NCBI GenBank assembly: GCA_023387815.1 | Contig: JAEWHK010000079.1 | Coordinates: forward strand, 77,646-141,645 | DNA: 64,000 bases | Source of the DNA: Pseudomonadota bacterium | GTDB lineage: Bacteria > Pseudomonadota > Gammaproteobacteria > Burkholderiales > Burkholderiaceae_B | Direction: 5' to 3' | Shown: piece after piece, positions 1-9,125 of the stretch | Layout: each line of letters starts with the position of its first letter | Position numbering within the stretch: position 1 is the stretch's first letter | Translations under genes and position numbers: made by a program | The notes under the pieces: generated by a model | Database searches by the model: none | The model's input: the letters and a program-made list of their open reading frames with translations, nothing else | What the model was told of the DNA's origin: nothing

Positions 1-452
1 AGATTACGCACGTACCGTATCAAGGTACAGGACCGTCGGTAGCGGATGTGATCGGAGGGCAGATTCAGTCCACATTTGGATCGATGGGTTCTGTTCTACA
101 GCAAATTCAGAATGGAACATTACGTGCACTCGGGACCGCCAGGAACAAACGTACACCCGTTTTGCCCGACGTTCCCGCATTCAGTGAATTTAAGGAAGGC
201 AAAATGAGCGAATACAACGCCTCGCTATGGTTTAGTGTCATGGCGCCAGCCGGGACACCCGTTGAGAAAATTAACGAATTGAATTCGGCAATCAATACGG
301 CGCTGGACTCACCAGAGGTTCAGAAATCCTTGTCCGAACAGGGCTTTGAAATCAGCAAGAGTACGCCAGAAGAGCTAGGAAAAATCATCGACAAAGACCT
401 GGCGCTCTGGAAAAAAGTTGCTGAAGACAATCACCTGTCTACCAAGCAGTGA
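1..452 (+). CDS. Bug/TctC-family tripartite tricarboxylate transporter receptor, C-terminal part
   Basis: The reading frame is open from the left edge and ends at 452; the first visible residues are ITHVPYQGTG, so the true start lies outside the window. The HVPYQGTGPSVADVIGGQIQ stretch followed by a 'GTLRALGTARNKRTPVLPDVPAFSE' type segment is the hallmark of the second lobe of Bug periplasmic binding proteins, which catch carboxylates for TTT-type uptake systems. About 150 of roughly 325 residues are present. It sits a few bases upstream of a CoA-transferase and an enoyl-CoA hydratase on the same strand, so its ligand is probably an organic acid degraded as a CoA thioester. The ligand itself cannot be read from sequence. 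An in-frame ATG at 48 is internal, not the start. Confidence 0.93.
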   Translation, partial: ITHVPYQGTGPSVADVIGGQIQSTFGSMGSVLQQIQNGTLRALGTARNKRTPVLPDVPAFSEFKEGKMSEYNASLWFSVMAPAGTPVEKINELNSAINTALDSPEVQKSLSEQGFEISKSTPEELGKIIDKDLALWKKVAEDNHLSTKQ

Positions 453-475
453 ATCAAACAAATTCAAAGGCATGT

Positions 476-1669
476 ATGTTTAGAAGAATTCTTGAAGGCG
501 TCAAAGTGCTGGACTTTACCCACGTGGGCGCCGGTCCTATGTGCACCATGCTGCTGGGGGATATGGGTGCAGAGATCATTAAAGTCGAACCACCTGGAGG
601 GGAACTGGGGCGGCATTTGGGACCTGGCTGGATCGGAGACGATTGCACGGCTTATTATGGTTTCAATCGTAATAAACAATCGATTGTGATCGATTTGAAG
701 AAACATGAAGGTCGCGAGCTTGCGCAGCAACTGGCAAAGAATGTGGATATTGTTGTAGAAAGTCTGCGGCCCGGTGTCATGGATCGACTAGGGCTGGGGT
801 ATGAAGCGCTCTCAGAAGAACATACCGACTTGATTTATTGCTCCATTTCAGCATATGGACAATCCGGGCCCTATTCCGAGCGCCCGGGTGTTGATGGCAT
901 TCTGCAGGCAGACACCGGCCTGATGAGTCTGATCGGACATCCTGACATTCCTGACCCCTGCAAGGTGCAGGCTCCTATCGTGGATGTCACAACTGGTTAT
1001 GTTGCGTGCATGAGCATCCTGGCAAAATTATTGGAAAAAGCGAACGGAGAATCGGGGAGCCATATCGACATCAGTCTCATGAATGCAGCGCTGGTTTTGC
1101 AGCAAACAACTCTCACCAACTACTTTCATGAGAGGATTCTTCCGCAGGCTCTGGGAAGCGCTGCGCCCTATTCTGCACCCAATGAGGCATTCCAGACAAA
1201 AGATGGCTGGATTATGGTCGCTGCCTACAACGGCGATCGTTGGCCTCGACTCTGTGAAATGCTGGAAATACAAGACGTCATCCGAAACGAAAAGTTGTCA
1301 AGCTCTTCGTCACGGGTAGAAAATCGACCGTTGATGCGCGAAATATTAAACAAGGCATTCCGCAAAAATGAAACCGCTCACTGGCTGAAGCGTCTGCGCG
1401 ACGCTGACATACTATGTGCCAAAGTCGCGGATTACGCAGATATTGAGGCACATCCCCAAGCCGCTCATAACAATATATTTACTCATTTTGAGCATCCGCA
1501 ATTTGGCCACATCAAGACGGTCGGCTTTCCCGCAAACAGTATTGCCTCGAATGCCGAATCGCACCAAATGCCCCCGGCTTGTGGTCAGCATTCGCGCGAA
1601 ATTCTTGAACGCAACGGTTTTACCAACAGCGACATTGAGAACTTTTACGCTGCGGATATCATCAAATAA
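476..1669 (+). CDS. CaiB/BaiF-family (class III) CoA-transferase
   Basis: The product moves CoA from a donor thioester to a free carboxylate, the activation step for an organic acid in the cytoplasm. The N-terminus LEGVKVLDFTHVGAGP and the segments EIIKVEPPGG, NRNKQSIVIDLK and PIVDVTTGYVA are typical of the family; the Asp in PIVDV (about residue 170) matches the catalytic Asp of formyl-CoA transferase. At 397 residues it is of normal length. I chose the ATG at 476, which has AAAGG at 465-469. A GTG at 449 overlapping the previous stop is possible but has no ribosome site in front of it. It lies between a Bug receptor and an enoyl-CoA hydratase, which suggests the imported acid is activated here and then hydrated. 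The substrate is unknown. Confidence 0.92.
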   Translation: MFRRILEGVKVLDFTHVGAGPMCTMLLGDMGAEIIKVEPPGGELGRHLGPGWIGDDCTAYYGFNRNKQSIVIDLKKHEGRELAQQLAKNVDIVVESLRPGVMDRLGLGYEALSEEHTDLIYCSISAYGQSGPYSERPGVDGILQADTGLMSLIGHPDIPDPCKVQAPIVDVTTGYVACMSILAKLLEKANGESGSHIDISLMNAALVLQQTTLTNYFHERILPQALGSAAPYSAPNEAFQTKDGWIMVAAYNGDRWPRLCEMLEIQDVIRNEKLSSSSSRVENRPLMREILNKAFRKNETAHWLKRLRDADILCAKVADYADIEAHPQAAHNNIFTHFEHPQFGHIKTVGFPANSIASNAESHQMPPACGQHSREILERNGFTNSDIENFYAADIIK

Positions 1670-1692
1670 CAGGAAACGTCAAAGGAAAAACA

Positions 1693-2472
1693 ATGAGCTT
1701 GCTATATCAGGTAAAAAATTCGGTTGGCATTATTACATTGAACCGACCGGAGGCAATGAACGCGATTGACCCAGAAACGTTGCGAGAATTGCGCGAATGC
1801 TGGTTAGACATAAGTCAGGATGCAAACTTGCGCTGCGTCATTCTGACTGCTGCCGGATCGCGCGCATTTTGTACAGGATCTGACCTCAAGAAAACCATGC
1901 CTCCTCCTGAGGGTATTGCCGAACTCACGTTTGGCGCAGAGACAACACCACACTTGCTGGATGGAATGGAACTGGTAAAAATCCCGATCCTATGCGCGAT
2001 TAATGGGTATGCTGTCGGTGGTGGACTGGAGTTGGCACTGGCCTGCGACTTGCGTATCGCCAGCAGAAATGCAAAATTCGGACTGCCTGAAGTTCGGATC
2101 GGATCCATACCCGGAGGCGCAGGAACACAGCGGCTGCCACGTATCATCGGTCTGTCCAATGCCATGCATATGCTTCTGACAGGCGCTGTCGTAGAAGCTG
2201 AAGAAGCGCACCGTATCGGACTGATCAGTCATCTCGTCGAAAGTGACGCACTAATGGAAGAAGCTCTCGTTATTGCAAACGCAATAGCCGGTAATGCGCC
2301 TCTATCCGTGCGTGCCATCAAACAGCTTGTCAATGATGGACTGGAGATGCCACTGGATCAGGCCATCGCTCATGAGGCATTCGTGTTTGGTATTCTTCGC
2401 GATAGTCACGACCGAATTGAAGGACGAAAAGCTTTCCAGGAAAAACGCAAACCCGTGTTCGAAGGTCGGTAA
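1693..2472 (+). CDS. Enoyl-CoA hydratase/isomerase family protein
   Basis: A 259-residue crotonase-fold protein. Both glutamates used by classical hydratases are present: E113 in VGGGLELALACD and E133 in FGLPEVRIGSIPGGAGTQRL. The oxyanion-hole loops CTGSDL and INGYAVGGG are also intact, so hydration of a 2-enoyl-CoA is the likely reaction. It starts 23 bases after the CoA-transferase gene with AGGAAA-like sequence in front, so the two are probably co-transcribed. Together with the downstream aldehyde dehydrogenase they suggest activation, hydration and later aldehyde oxidation of a small acid. The exact substrate cannot be told from the sequence. Confidence 0.92.
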   Translation: MSLLYQVKNSVGIITLNRPEAMNAIDPETLRELRECWLDISQDANLRCVILTAAGSRAFCTGSDLKKTMPPPEGIAELTFGAETTPHLLDGMELVKIPILCAINGYAVGGGLELALACDLRIASRNAKFGLPEVRIGSIPGGAGTQRLPRIIGLSNAMHMLLTGAVVEAEEAHRIGLISHLVESDALMEEALVIANAIAGNAPLSVRAIKQLVNDGLEMPLDQAIAHEAFVFGILRDSHDRIEGRKAFQEKRKPVFEGR

Positions 2473-2497
2473 TTCGGTAAATGACACACAAGGTCCG

Positions 2498-2553
2498 GCC
2501 GCACGGGCATTGCGGCAAGTATTACGTGACAGTTCTGCCCGTGAGCAGTTTTT
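2498..2553 (+). terminator. Candidate weak terminator region after the hydratase gene
   Basis: GCCGCA at 2498-2503 pairs perfectly with TGCGGC at 2511-2516. A little further on, CTGC and GCAG form a short stem followed by TTTTT near 2549. Neither is a textbook terminator. This lies in the 204-base gap between the hydratase and the aldehyde dehydrogenase and may partly separate them. Confidence 0.3.
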
Positions 2554-2676
2554 ACAAATATCTAACCACATATAGGAGGGGACGCCAAAAAGCGAGCATA
2601 AGCTGAATCGGAAAATCAAATATAAATGCGAGTAATCCGGTTCGATCGACACGCGTGAGGCAACCCGAAGACCATC

Positions 2677-4146
2677 ATGAAAGTTTTAGCGAACAGCTTC
2701 AAAGTACCGGAACAGCATATTTTCATCAACAACGAATGGGTAGCCGCCGAGGGTAATTCAATTCCAGTCAGCAATCCTGTCGACGGGCAACAGATTGGCA
2801 GCATTAACGAAACCACAACGTCACAGACAGATATGGCGGTCTCTGCAGCAGTGAACGCGTTTCCTGATTGGTCTGCGACTCCAGCACCAGAACGTGCAAA
2901 CCACCTGTACGCCTTTGCCAACGAGATAATTAACAAAAGCGACGCGCTCGCGACGCTTTTGACCCATGAGCAGGGAAAGCCACTGTCAGAAGCGAGGGCT
3001 GAAGTCGCGTTTGCGGCTGCTTTCCTTCAGCATGCCGCAGAGGCAGCCCGCCGCCTTGAAGGTGAGCTTCTTCCTGGGGATGCCCGCAATGAGTGTATTT
3101 TTATTCATCGCGTTCCCTATGGGGTTGTCGCAGGAATCACCGCCTGGAATTTCCCCGTCGCGCTATTCACGCGAAAAGTAGGGCCCGCGCTGGTCACAGG
3201 CAATACTATAGTGATAAAGCCCCACGAACTAACGCCACTGACCGCGCTTGCACTCGCCGAACTTGCCCGCAAAGCCGGTATTCCTCGCGGTGTGCTTAAT
3301 GTTGTCACTGGATCCGGTCGAAGTGTCGGCGAACACCTTGTCAAACATCCGGATGTGAGCCTGATTTCCATGACGGGGAGTGTTCGTGCAGGAAGAGAAA
3401 TCTACGCGGCAGCCAGTCGCGACATCAAGACCATTCGACTGGAGCTGGGAGGAAAAGCTCCATTTATCGTGCTGGCTGATGCTGATCTGGATAAAGCGGT
3501 GGCCGCCGCTATCCAGTCAAAGTTTGTTAATGGTGGTCAGGTATGTACGGCAAATGATCGCATGTACATTCAAGATGAGATTTATGAAGAGTTCACCCGC
3601 AAATTTCTTGATGCGGTTCGTAAGTTACGGATCGGCGATCCCCTTGATCAAGTAGATATGGGGCCAAGAGCCAGCCAGCCGGAAGTAAGCAAATTACAGT
3701 CCATTCTCAACCGAGCTCGTGACGCAGGGGCGAAAGTGTTGCTTGATCTGAATACAAGTACCAAACCTGCAGAGCATCATGGCAACGGGAACTGGTTTTA
3801 CCCAGCCGTGCTGGAAGTAGTATCCAATGACCTGGAAATCATGCAAGAGGAAACCTTCGGACCTATTGCACCCATAATGAAAATCTCGTCATTGGATGAA
3901 GCCATTAAGTTCGCTAACCAGAGTAAATATGGATTATCTGCATACGTATTTACCAATGACAACCGCAATATCATGCGGTGTCTGGCCGATCTGCAGTTCG
4001 GCGAAATCTTTGTTAATCGCGGTGCGGGTGAAAGCGTTCATGCGTTCCACGCTGGCTACAAATTAAGTGGTATTGGTGGTGAAGACGGCAAACACGGAAT
4101 TGAAGGATACCTAAGGAAAAAGACACTCTATAACAATTATTCGTAA
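2677..4146 (+). CDS. NAD(P)-dependent aldehyde dehydrogenase (AldA/SSADH-like)
   Basis: A 489-residue aldehyde dehydrogenase that oxidises an aldehyde to the acid in the cytoplasm. The NAD fold shows GVVAGITAWNFPVALFTRKVGPAL. The general-base Glu is in LELGGKAPFIV and the nucleophilic Cys in NGGQVCTANDR. The late EEFTRKFLDAV and QEETFGPIAPI segments are also family-typical. It most resembles the AldA (lactaldehyde/glycolaldehyde) and succinate-semialdehyde groups, but the substrate is not decidable. A 204-base gap separates it from the hydratase, so it may have its own promoter. The ATG at 2677 has only a weak purine stretch (GAAG) upstream. A strong AGGAGGGG at 2575-2582 has no start codon close enough to use it. 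Confidence 0.93.
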   Translation: MKVLANSFKVPEQHIFINNEWVAAEGNSIPVSNPVDGQQIGSINETTTSQTDMAVSAAVNAFPDWSATPAPERANHLYAFANEIINKSDALATLLTHEQGKPLSEARAEVAFAAAFLQHAAEAARRLEGELLPGDARNECIFIHRVPYGVVAGITAWNFPVALFTRKVGPALVTGNTIVIKPHELTPLTALALAELARKAGIPRGVLNVVTGSGRSVGEHLVKHPDVSLISMTGSVRAGREIYAAASRDIKTIRLELGGKAPFIVLADADLDKAVAAAIQSKFVNGGQVCTANDRMYIQDEIYEEFTRKFLDAVRKLRIGDPLDQVDMGPRASQPEVSKLQSILNRARDAGAKVLLDLNTSTKPAEHHGNGNWFYPAVLEVVSNDLEIMQEETFGPIAPIMKISSLDEAIKFANQSKYGLSAYVFTNDNRNIMRCLADLQFGEIFVNRGAGESVHAFHAGYKLSGIGGEDGKHGIEGYLRKKTLYNNYS

Positions 4147-4215
4147 ATCCGCTCAGCTCCATATAAGTCGTCGAATATGACCATCGCGAACTGCTAGTCG
4201 AATCCATATCAATCT

Positions 4216-6861
4216 TTAATTCACCGGACTGATGCCATATTGATCTATCGTTCTGCGAAGAATCATTGGCATCACCCCACCCTGCTTCAGCAATTGCAGC
4301 TCGAGTTGCGTTTCGATGGCCGCACGGCCTGTCATGTCTACGACTTCGCCGGTACCACGGATAATTCGGACCGGCAGTTCACAGCGCGGTTGCAGACTTT
4401 CCTCACTTGCATTCACCTCAATGCGGTCGTCAGGACCGACGCCGAGCAACAAGTCGCGCCATTTTCCAGAAAAACTGACAGGAAGAATTCCTATGCCGAT
4501 CAGGTTCGAACGATGAATACGTTCAAAGCTGAGAGCAAGGACGGCCCGAATTCCCAGAAGCCTTTGCACTTTCGCTGCCCAGTCGCGTGAAGATCCCGTT
4601 CCATATCTCTCCCCGGCAATCAGAATGACGGACTTGCCTTCATCATGGTATCGCTGCGCGGCATCCCAGACTGGCATGACTTTTTGGTCGGGAATATGCA
4701 GCGTATGAGCTATCGGTGAAGTCGGCCAGAGCAGATTCTTCAATGTTCGCGTATGAAACGCGCCACGAAGCATGGCCTGCCAGTTTCCACGACGTGATGC
4801 AAAGACATTCAGATCGCATCTGTCCTCTCCGCGCGCGACCAGAAAGTCTGCAGCAAGACTGTCTGCCGGAATCGCGCTGGCAGGTGAGATATGGTCAGTT
4901 GTAATATCGTCTCCGAGCACCAGTAAGGGATAAGCAATATACGAACCAAGTAAAGACTCAGACTCTATGCTGGCAAACGGTGGTCGGCGCAGAATCGTGG
5001 ATTTCTCGTCCCATGGAAACTGCGGACTGTGAGGCGCTTCAAGGGTCTTCCATAGCGGATTCTCAGATGCAATATGAAATGCACGACGAAAGTCTTCCGG
5101 TTCCAGTGCCTTGGCCAACGCTTCTGCGATGTCTTCTCTTGAAGGCCAGATCTCTTCCAGAAATACCGGCTTGCCATCAGGCGCGTAACCTACGGGTTGT
5201 GAAGACAAGTTTCGCTGCGCGTCTCCCGCAAGTGCATACGCAATGACCAGCGGTGGAGACATCAGCAGTCCAAGCTCCAGCTCAGGATGTATTCGACCAG
5301 GAAAATTCCGGTTACCAGACAATACGGCAACCGGTTGCCAGGCATGTTCCTGCGCGGCGCCGGAAAGCAATTCGGGCAATGGGCCGGAATTTCCGATACA
5401 GGTGGTGCACCCGAAACCGACAATATCAAATCCTACCGCAGACAGATCCTGGAGCAGGCCTGCCCGTTCCAGGTACGACGCAGCTGCCGGTGAGCCGGGC
5501 GCCAGCGAGGTTTTCACCCAGGGAGGAACGCGTAGTTTTTTCTCTCTGGCCTTTCTGGCAACCAGGCCAGCTGCAATCAGCAAACCGGGATCCGAGGTAT
5601 TGGTGCAACTTGTGATTGCAGCGATGGCAACAGGGAAACGCGGCAGGTGGTCGGGGACGGCGGCAGATCGCTGTGGCAGCGTCGCCAGCATATCCGCCAC
5701 CTGCGAGTACGACAGCAAATCCTGTGGTCGCCGCGGGCCGGCCACGTGCATATCGATGGTATCAAGATCAATGACAATGGACTTGGTATACGTTGGCGTG
5801 GCTGCGGGATCAAACCACAAGCCGTTGCATTGCGTGTATTCGCGCACCAGCGAAATCGCAGTGTCGGAGCGACCGGTTTGTTTCAAATAGTCCAGGGTAT
5901 TCTCATCTACCGGAAAATAGCCCGTCGTAGCGCCGTACTCTGGTGCCATATTGGCAACGACCGCGCGCTCGCCCGCTTTCAGGGAACTGACACCGGGACC
6001 GAAGAATTCAACGAACTCGCCCGACACGCCAAGCGCACGCAACCGTTGGGTAACAGTCAGCGCCAGATCCGTTGCAAGAACGCCAGGGCGCAGGGCTCCT
6101 GTCAGTCTGACACCTATCACATCCGGAATACGTAACATGGTGGGCATGCCGAACATGACTGTCTGCGCTTCCAGTCCGCCAACGCCCCAGCCGAGTACGC
6201 CGATACCGTTGATCATCGGGGTGTGGCTGTCCGTACCTATCATCATATCGGGAACGACCCAGACCTCGTCATTGCGGGTTTCCGTCGTTACCACACTGGC
6301 CAGCTGCTCCAGATTGATCGTGTGCATGATGCCGGTTCCCGGCGGATTGATATGAACCTTGTCCAGGCTCCGGGATGCCCATTTCAGGAATCGATAGCGC
6401 TCGTGATTTCGCCTGATTTCATGCTGCATGTTCTCCGTTGAGGCTTGTGGATGACCATATGCCTCAACCGCCAGCGAATGGTCGATGGAGACGTCGACCT
6501 GCAACATCGGATTCAGGACCTCCGGACTGACCCCCACCTCGGCTAGCGCATCACGCATTCCCGCAATATCGACCAGTGCCGGCGTACTGGTTGTGTCGTG
6601 CATGAGAACCCGGCCCGGCTGAAATGCAATTTCCCGCTCACTTGTGCCTGATCTGAGCCAGTCCAGTACTGCCTGCACAGACGCCTCCCGTTCCTGCCCC
6701 TGCATATTGCGATGCGCATTTTCCAGCAGCAGACGAAGGACAACAGGCAGGCGCCAAAGCGCATCGCCGCAACAGGCGTGCAAGTCTGTGTATCGGTAGA
6801 GGCGGCCTGCGAATTGCAGTTTGCCTGTGGGAGCGGCGTCGGATTTTTTATTGGGTTTCAT
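4216..6861 (-). CDS. acnA: Aconitate hydratase (AcnA/IRP-type family)
   Basis: An 881-residue monomeric aconitase converting citrate to isocitrate, or a close paralogue acting on a related tricarboxylate. The 4Fe-4S ligands are C419 (SCTNTSDPG), C485 and C488 (GFGCTTCIGNSG). GTDSHTPMINGIGVLGWGVGGLEAQ and the swivel-domain ERYGTGSSRDWAAK and FERIHRSNLIG motifs are intact. Segments such as HDTTSTPALVDIAGMRDAL differ from the usual QDFTGVPAVVDLAAMR, so it may be a specialised copy rather than the TCA-cycle enzyme. No Shine-Dalgarno sequence precedes the ATG; the bases just upstream are the arm of an inverted repeat (6867-6904) shared with the divergent Bug gene. That repeat suggests control by the GntR regulator at 9126-10058. 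Confidence 0.93.
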   Translation of the reverse strand: MKPNKKSDAAPTGKLQFAGRLYRYTDLHACCGDALWRLPVVLRLLLENAHRNMQGQEREASVQAVLDWLRSGTSEREIAFQPGRVLMHDTTSTPALVDIAGMRDALAEVGVSPEVLNPMLQVDVSIDHSLAVEAYGHPQASTENMQHEIRRNHERYRFLKWASRSLDKVHINPPGTGIMHTINLEQLASVVTTETRNDEVWVVPDMMIGTDSHTPMINGIGVLGWGVGGLEAQTVMFGMPTMLRIPDVIGVRLTGALRPGVLATDLALTVTQRLRALGVSGEFVEFFGPGVSSLKAGERAVVANMAPEYGATTGYFPVDENTLDYLKQTGRSDTAISLVREYTQCNGLWFDPAATPTYTKSIVIDLDTIDMHVAGPRRPQDLLSYSQVADMLATLPQRSAAVPDHLPRFPVAIAAITSCTNTSDPGLLIAAGLVARKAREKKLRVPPWVKTSLAPGSPAAASYLERAGLLQDLSAVGFDIVGFGCTTCIGNSGPLPELLSGAAQEHAWQPVAVLSGNRNFPGRIHPELELGLLMSPPLVIAYALAGDAQRNLSSQPVGYAPDGKPVFLEEIWPSREDIAEALAKALEPEDFRRAFHIASENPLWKTLEAPHSPQFPWDEKSTILRRPPFASIESESLLGSYIAYPLLVLGDDITTDHISPASAIPADSLAADFLVARGEDRCDLNVFASRRGNWQAMLRGAFHTRTLKNLLWPTSPIAHTLHIPDQKVMPVWDAAQRYHDEGKSVILIAGERYGTGSSRDWAAKVQRLLGIRAVLALSFERIHRSNLIGIGILPVSFSGKWRDLLLGVGPDDRIEVNASEESLQPRCELPVRIIRGTGEVVDMTGRAAIETQLELQLLKQGGVMPMILRRTIDQYGISPVN

Positions 6862-6866
6862 GAATA

Positions 6867-6904
6867 TTATTATTGCATTTTTTATCCTTAAAGTGCAATA
6901 ATAA
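6867..6904. promoter_or_regulatory. Inverted-repeat operator in the acnA/Bug divergent promoter
   Basis: TTATTATTGCA at 6867-6877 is repeated perfectly in inverse as TGCAATAATAA at 6894-6904, with 16 bases between. The core ATTGCA-N16-TGCAAT occurs again with the same spacing in front of the GntR gene (10089-10116). The repeat begins 5 bases before the aconitase start codon and overlaps AT-rich sequence that could serve as the -10 of the Bug gene. It is therefore placed to repress both directions. Confidence 0.7.
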
Positions 6905-6960
6905 ATACAGAATCAAAATCGAAATAATCTCAATCGAAATTTCCGAGACGGAGACCAAAT

Positions 6961-7962
6961 ATGAATTGCAAAGCATTCCAACACTGTTTTACCTCTGCCG
7001 CACTGGCAATCGCCTGCATCGTTCCGAACACGCATGCATGGGCGCAGGACAATAACTATCCTGATCGCCCAATCACGATCATCGTGCCATTCTCTGCCGG
7101 CGGCGGTGTCGATTCCATGGCCCGCATCCTGGCGGAAAAACTGCGCGACTCGCTCAAGCAGAGCATTGTTGTGCAAAACAAGCCCGGCGCCAGCGGAATG
7201 CTTGGTGCGCAATACGTCGCTGCCGCGAAACCGGACGGTTACACCCTGCTGTTGGGCTCGGCAGGAGAGACCTCGATCAATCAGTATGTGTACAAATCAC
7301 AGATGAGATACTCTCCCGAGAAGGATCTGCAGCCCATTACGCTTGTAACTCGGGTTCCGAACGTGGTGGTGGCTGGTCCCTCTGTCAAAGCCACTGACAT
7401 GGCAGGCCTGGTCGCGTATGCGAAGGAGAATCCAGGAAAGGTGACCTATGCAACCAGCGGTGTAGGTAATCCCCAGCATCTGAATGGCGAGCTCCTGCAG
7501 CGTCTTGCCGATGTAAAAATGGTACATGTTCCGTATAAAGGAGCAGCTGGTCAGCTGGCAGATGTGGCGGGCGGCAACGTGGATATCACGTTCGTGAGTT
7601 ACGCAGGCGCAGCACCGTTCATACAAAGCGGCAAGGTGAAAGCGCTGGCAGTCACCTCAGGCAAGCGCACAAGTTTCGCCAAGGACATACCGGCCATTGC
7701 GGAAACAACCGGACTTGCCGATTACGATCTGCAAAACTGGTTTGGGCTGTTTGCACCCGCTGGCACGCCGCCCGCCGTTGTAGAGCATATCAATCAGGCT
7801 GCGGCTTCCGCGTTGAAGGATCCCGCTTTGATCAAACGCCTGCAGGACCAGGGCGGCGAGCCACAATCTATGACCGCTACCGAGTTTGCTGCATTCATCA
7901 AAGAGCAGAGTGCGCAATACCGGAGAATTATTGACGATGCGCATATTACGGCAGAGCAATAG
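6961..7962 (+). CDS. Bug/TctC-family periplasmic receptor
   Basis: A 333-residue extracytoplasmic binding protein with a signal peptide ending near HAWAQD (residues 24-29). The mature part opens with YPDRPITIIVPFSAGGGVDSMARILAE, the classic Bug N-lobe. Further family marks are NKPGASGMLGAQYVAAAKPDGYTLL, the ATSGVGNPQHLNGELLQ loop and MVHVPYKGAAGQLADVAGGNVD. GGAGA precedes the ATG. It is transcribed away from the aconitase gene across the 6867-6904 inverted repeat and lies 48 bases upstream of a lactonase on the same strand. The ligand is probably a sugar acid or tricarboxylate, judged only from neighbours. No TctA/TctB partner is nearby. Confidence 0.95.
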   Translation: MNCKAFQHCFTSAALAIACIVPNTHAWAQDNNYPDRPITIIVPFSAGGGVDSMARILAEKLRDSLKQSIVVQNKPGASGMLGAQYVAAAKPDGYTLLLGSAGETSINQYVYKSQMRYSPEKDLQPITLVTRVPNVVVAGPSVKATDMAGLVAYAKENPGKVTYATSGVGNPQHLNGELLQRLADVKMVHVPYKGAAGQLADVAGGNVDITFVSYAGAAPFIQSGKVKALAVTSGKRTSFAKDIPAIAETTGLADYDLQNWFGLFAPAGTPPAVVEHINQAAASALKDPALIKRLQDQGGEPQSMTATEFAAFIKEQSAQYRRIIDDAHITAEQ

Positions 7963-8010
7963 CAATCGTAATTCTCTTGACAATACGCACTGACGGATTA
8001 AGGAGCCCAA

Positions 8011-9066
8011 ATGTTTGCTTATGTCGGTTCGCGCACCACACGTGAACGCAATGCACGCGGAGAGGGAATCAGCGTATTTCGCGTTGACCCTGACTCTGCC
8101 AGCCTGACGCCAGTACAGGTATTGAAGGGATTGCCCAACCCTTCCTTTCTTGCGCTGAACCGGCAAGGTGATCGGCTGTATTGCGTTCACGGTGATACGA
8201 CAACAATCAGCTCATATAGGGTGAGTCCGGGAACAGGAACACTGGAGCTGTTGAACGAACAGGATACGCAAGGGCTCAATCCGGTTCATCTGGCGCTGGA
8301 CTCAGCAGATTCGCATATTATTGTGTCCAATCATATTGGAGCAAGCCTGTGCGTGCTGCCTGTGTCTGATGATGGTGCATTACAGGCCCTATGTCATCTT
8401 GAGCAGATTACGGGAGATCCCGGGCCACACAGAGTCGAACAGAAACAGGCGAAACCGCATCATAATCCATTCTCGCCCGATGGCAGGTATCTGCTGGTCT
8501 CCGATAAGGGGCTGGATCGCATTTTCAGTTATCAATATCAGCATGGTACGCTGTCGCTGGCTTCGACAGAGGTGACGCGGGAAGGTTCAGGGCCTCGCCA
8601 TCTTGTATTTCACCCCAGCAAAACTTTCGTCTATTGCATAAATGAACTGGATTCAACAGTCTGCGGTTATCAATATGAACCGGAATCTGGAAAACTGGCG
8701 GCACAACAGATTCTGCCCAGTCTGCCCGAAAACTACACAGGCAATAGTCGTGCCGCTGAACTGCTAGTCTCGCCCAATGGCCTGTACCTGTATGCGTCCA
8801 ACCGGGGGCATGACAGTATTGCGATTTATTCGATTGACCAGCAAACAGGATGGCTCACCTTCTGTGGCTGTACACACAGCGGCGGGCGCACTCCTCGCTT
8901 TATTACACTGACACCAGATGGTCAGTATCTTTTTGCACTGAACGAAGATGACGATTGCATTGTGACGTTCCGTATCGATCAATATACAGGACTGCTGCAC
9001 GCCATCGATGCCGTCACGCCCTGCGCAAGCCCTGTGTGCATGATCTTTTCACATATGAAATATTGA
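8011..9066 (+). CDS. Beta-propeller lactonase (YbhE/Pgl-like), cytoplasmic
   Basis: A 351-residue seven-bladed propeller protein of the 6-phosphogluconolactonase (YbhE)/carboxymuconate-cyclase group. Repeated blades end in motifs such as NPSFLALNRQGDRLYCV, GPRHLVFHPSKTFVYCINELDSTV, SPNGLYLYASNRGHDSIAIY and TPRFITLTPDGQYLFALNEDDD. No signal peptide is visible, so it acts in the cytoplasm, unlike the exported relative at 23358. AAGGAG lies a few bases before the ATG. Placed after a Bug receptor and convergent with a GntR gene next to an acid-sugar dehydratase and a DHDPS-type lyase, it most likely opens a sugar-acid lactone. A muconolactone-type substrate is also possible. Confidence 0.85.
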   Translation: MFAYVGSRTTRERNARGEGISVFRVDPDSASLTPVQVLKGLPNPSFLALNRQGDRLYCVHGDTTTISSYRVSPGTGTLELLNEQDTQGLNPVHLALDSADSHIIVSNHIGASLCVLPVSDDGALQALCHLEQITGDPGPHRVEQKQAKPHHNPFSPDGRYLLVSDKGLDRIFSYQYQHGTLSLASTEVTREGSGPRHLVFHPSKTFVYCINELDSTVCGYQYEPESGKLAAQQILPSLPENYTGNSRAAELLVSPNGLYLYASNRGHDSIAIYSIDQQTGWLTFCGCTHSGGRTPRFITLTPDGQYLFALNEDDDCIVTFRIDQYTGLLHAIDAVTPCASPVCMIFSHMKY

Positions 9067-9125
9067 CAAAAATGGATGTGACTGGCCGATGACGAGCCTC
9101 ATCATATGAGCCTGACGGGCATTGG

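Noticed and set aside
2575..2582. Strong AGGAGGGG ribosome-site-like sequence
   Set aside because: No start codon lies within usable distance, so no small gene can be supported; the aldehyde dehydrogenase starts about 95 bases later.
5243..5890. A 215-codon plus-strand frame inside the aconitase gene
   Set aside because: It is antisense to a well conserved gene, with a low-complexity Ser/Arg/Gly composition and no family resemblance.
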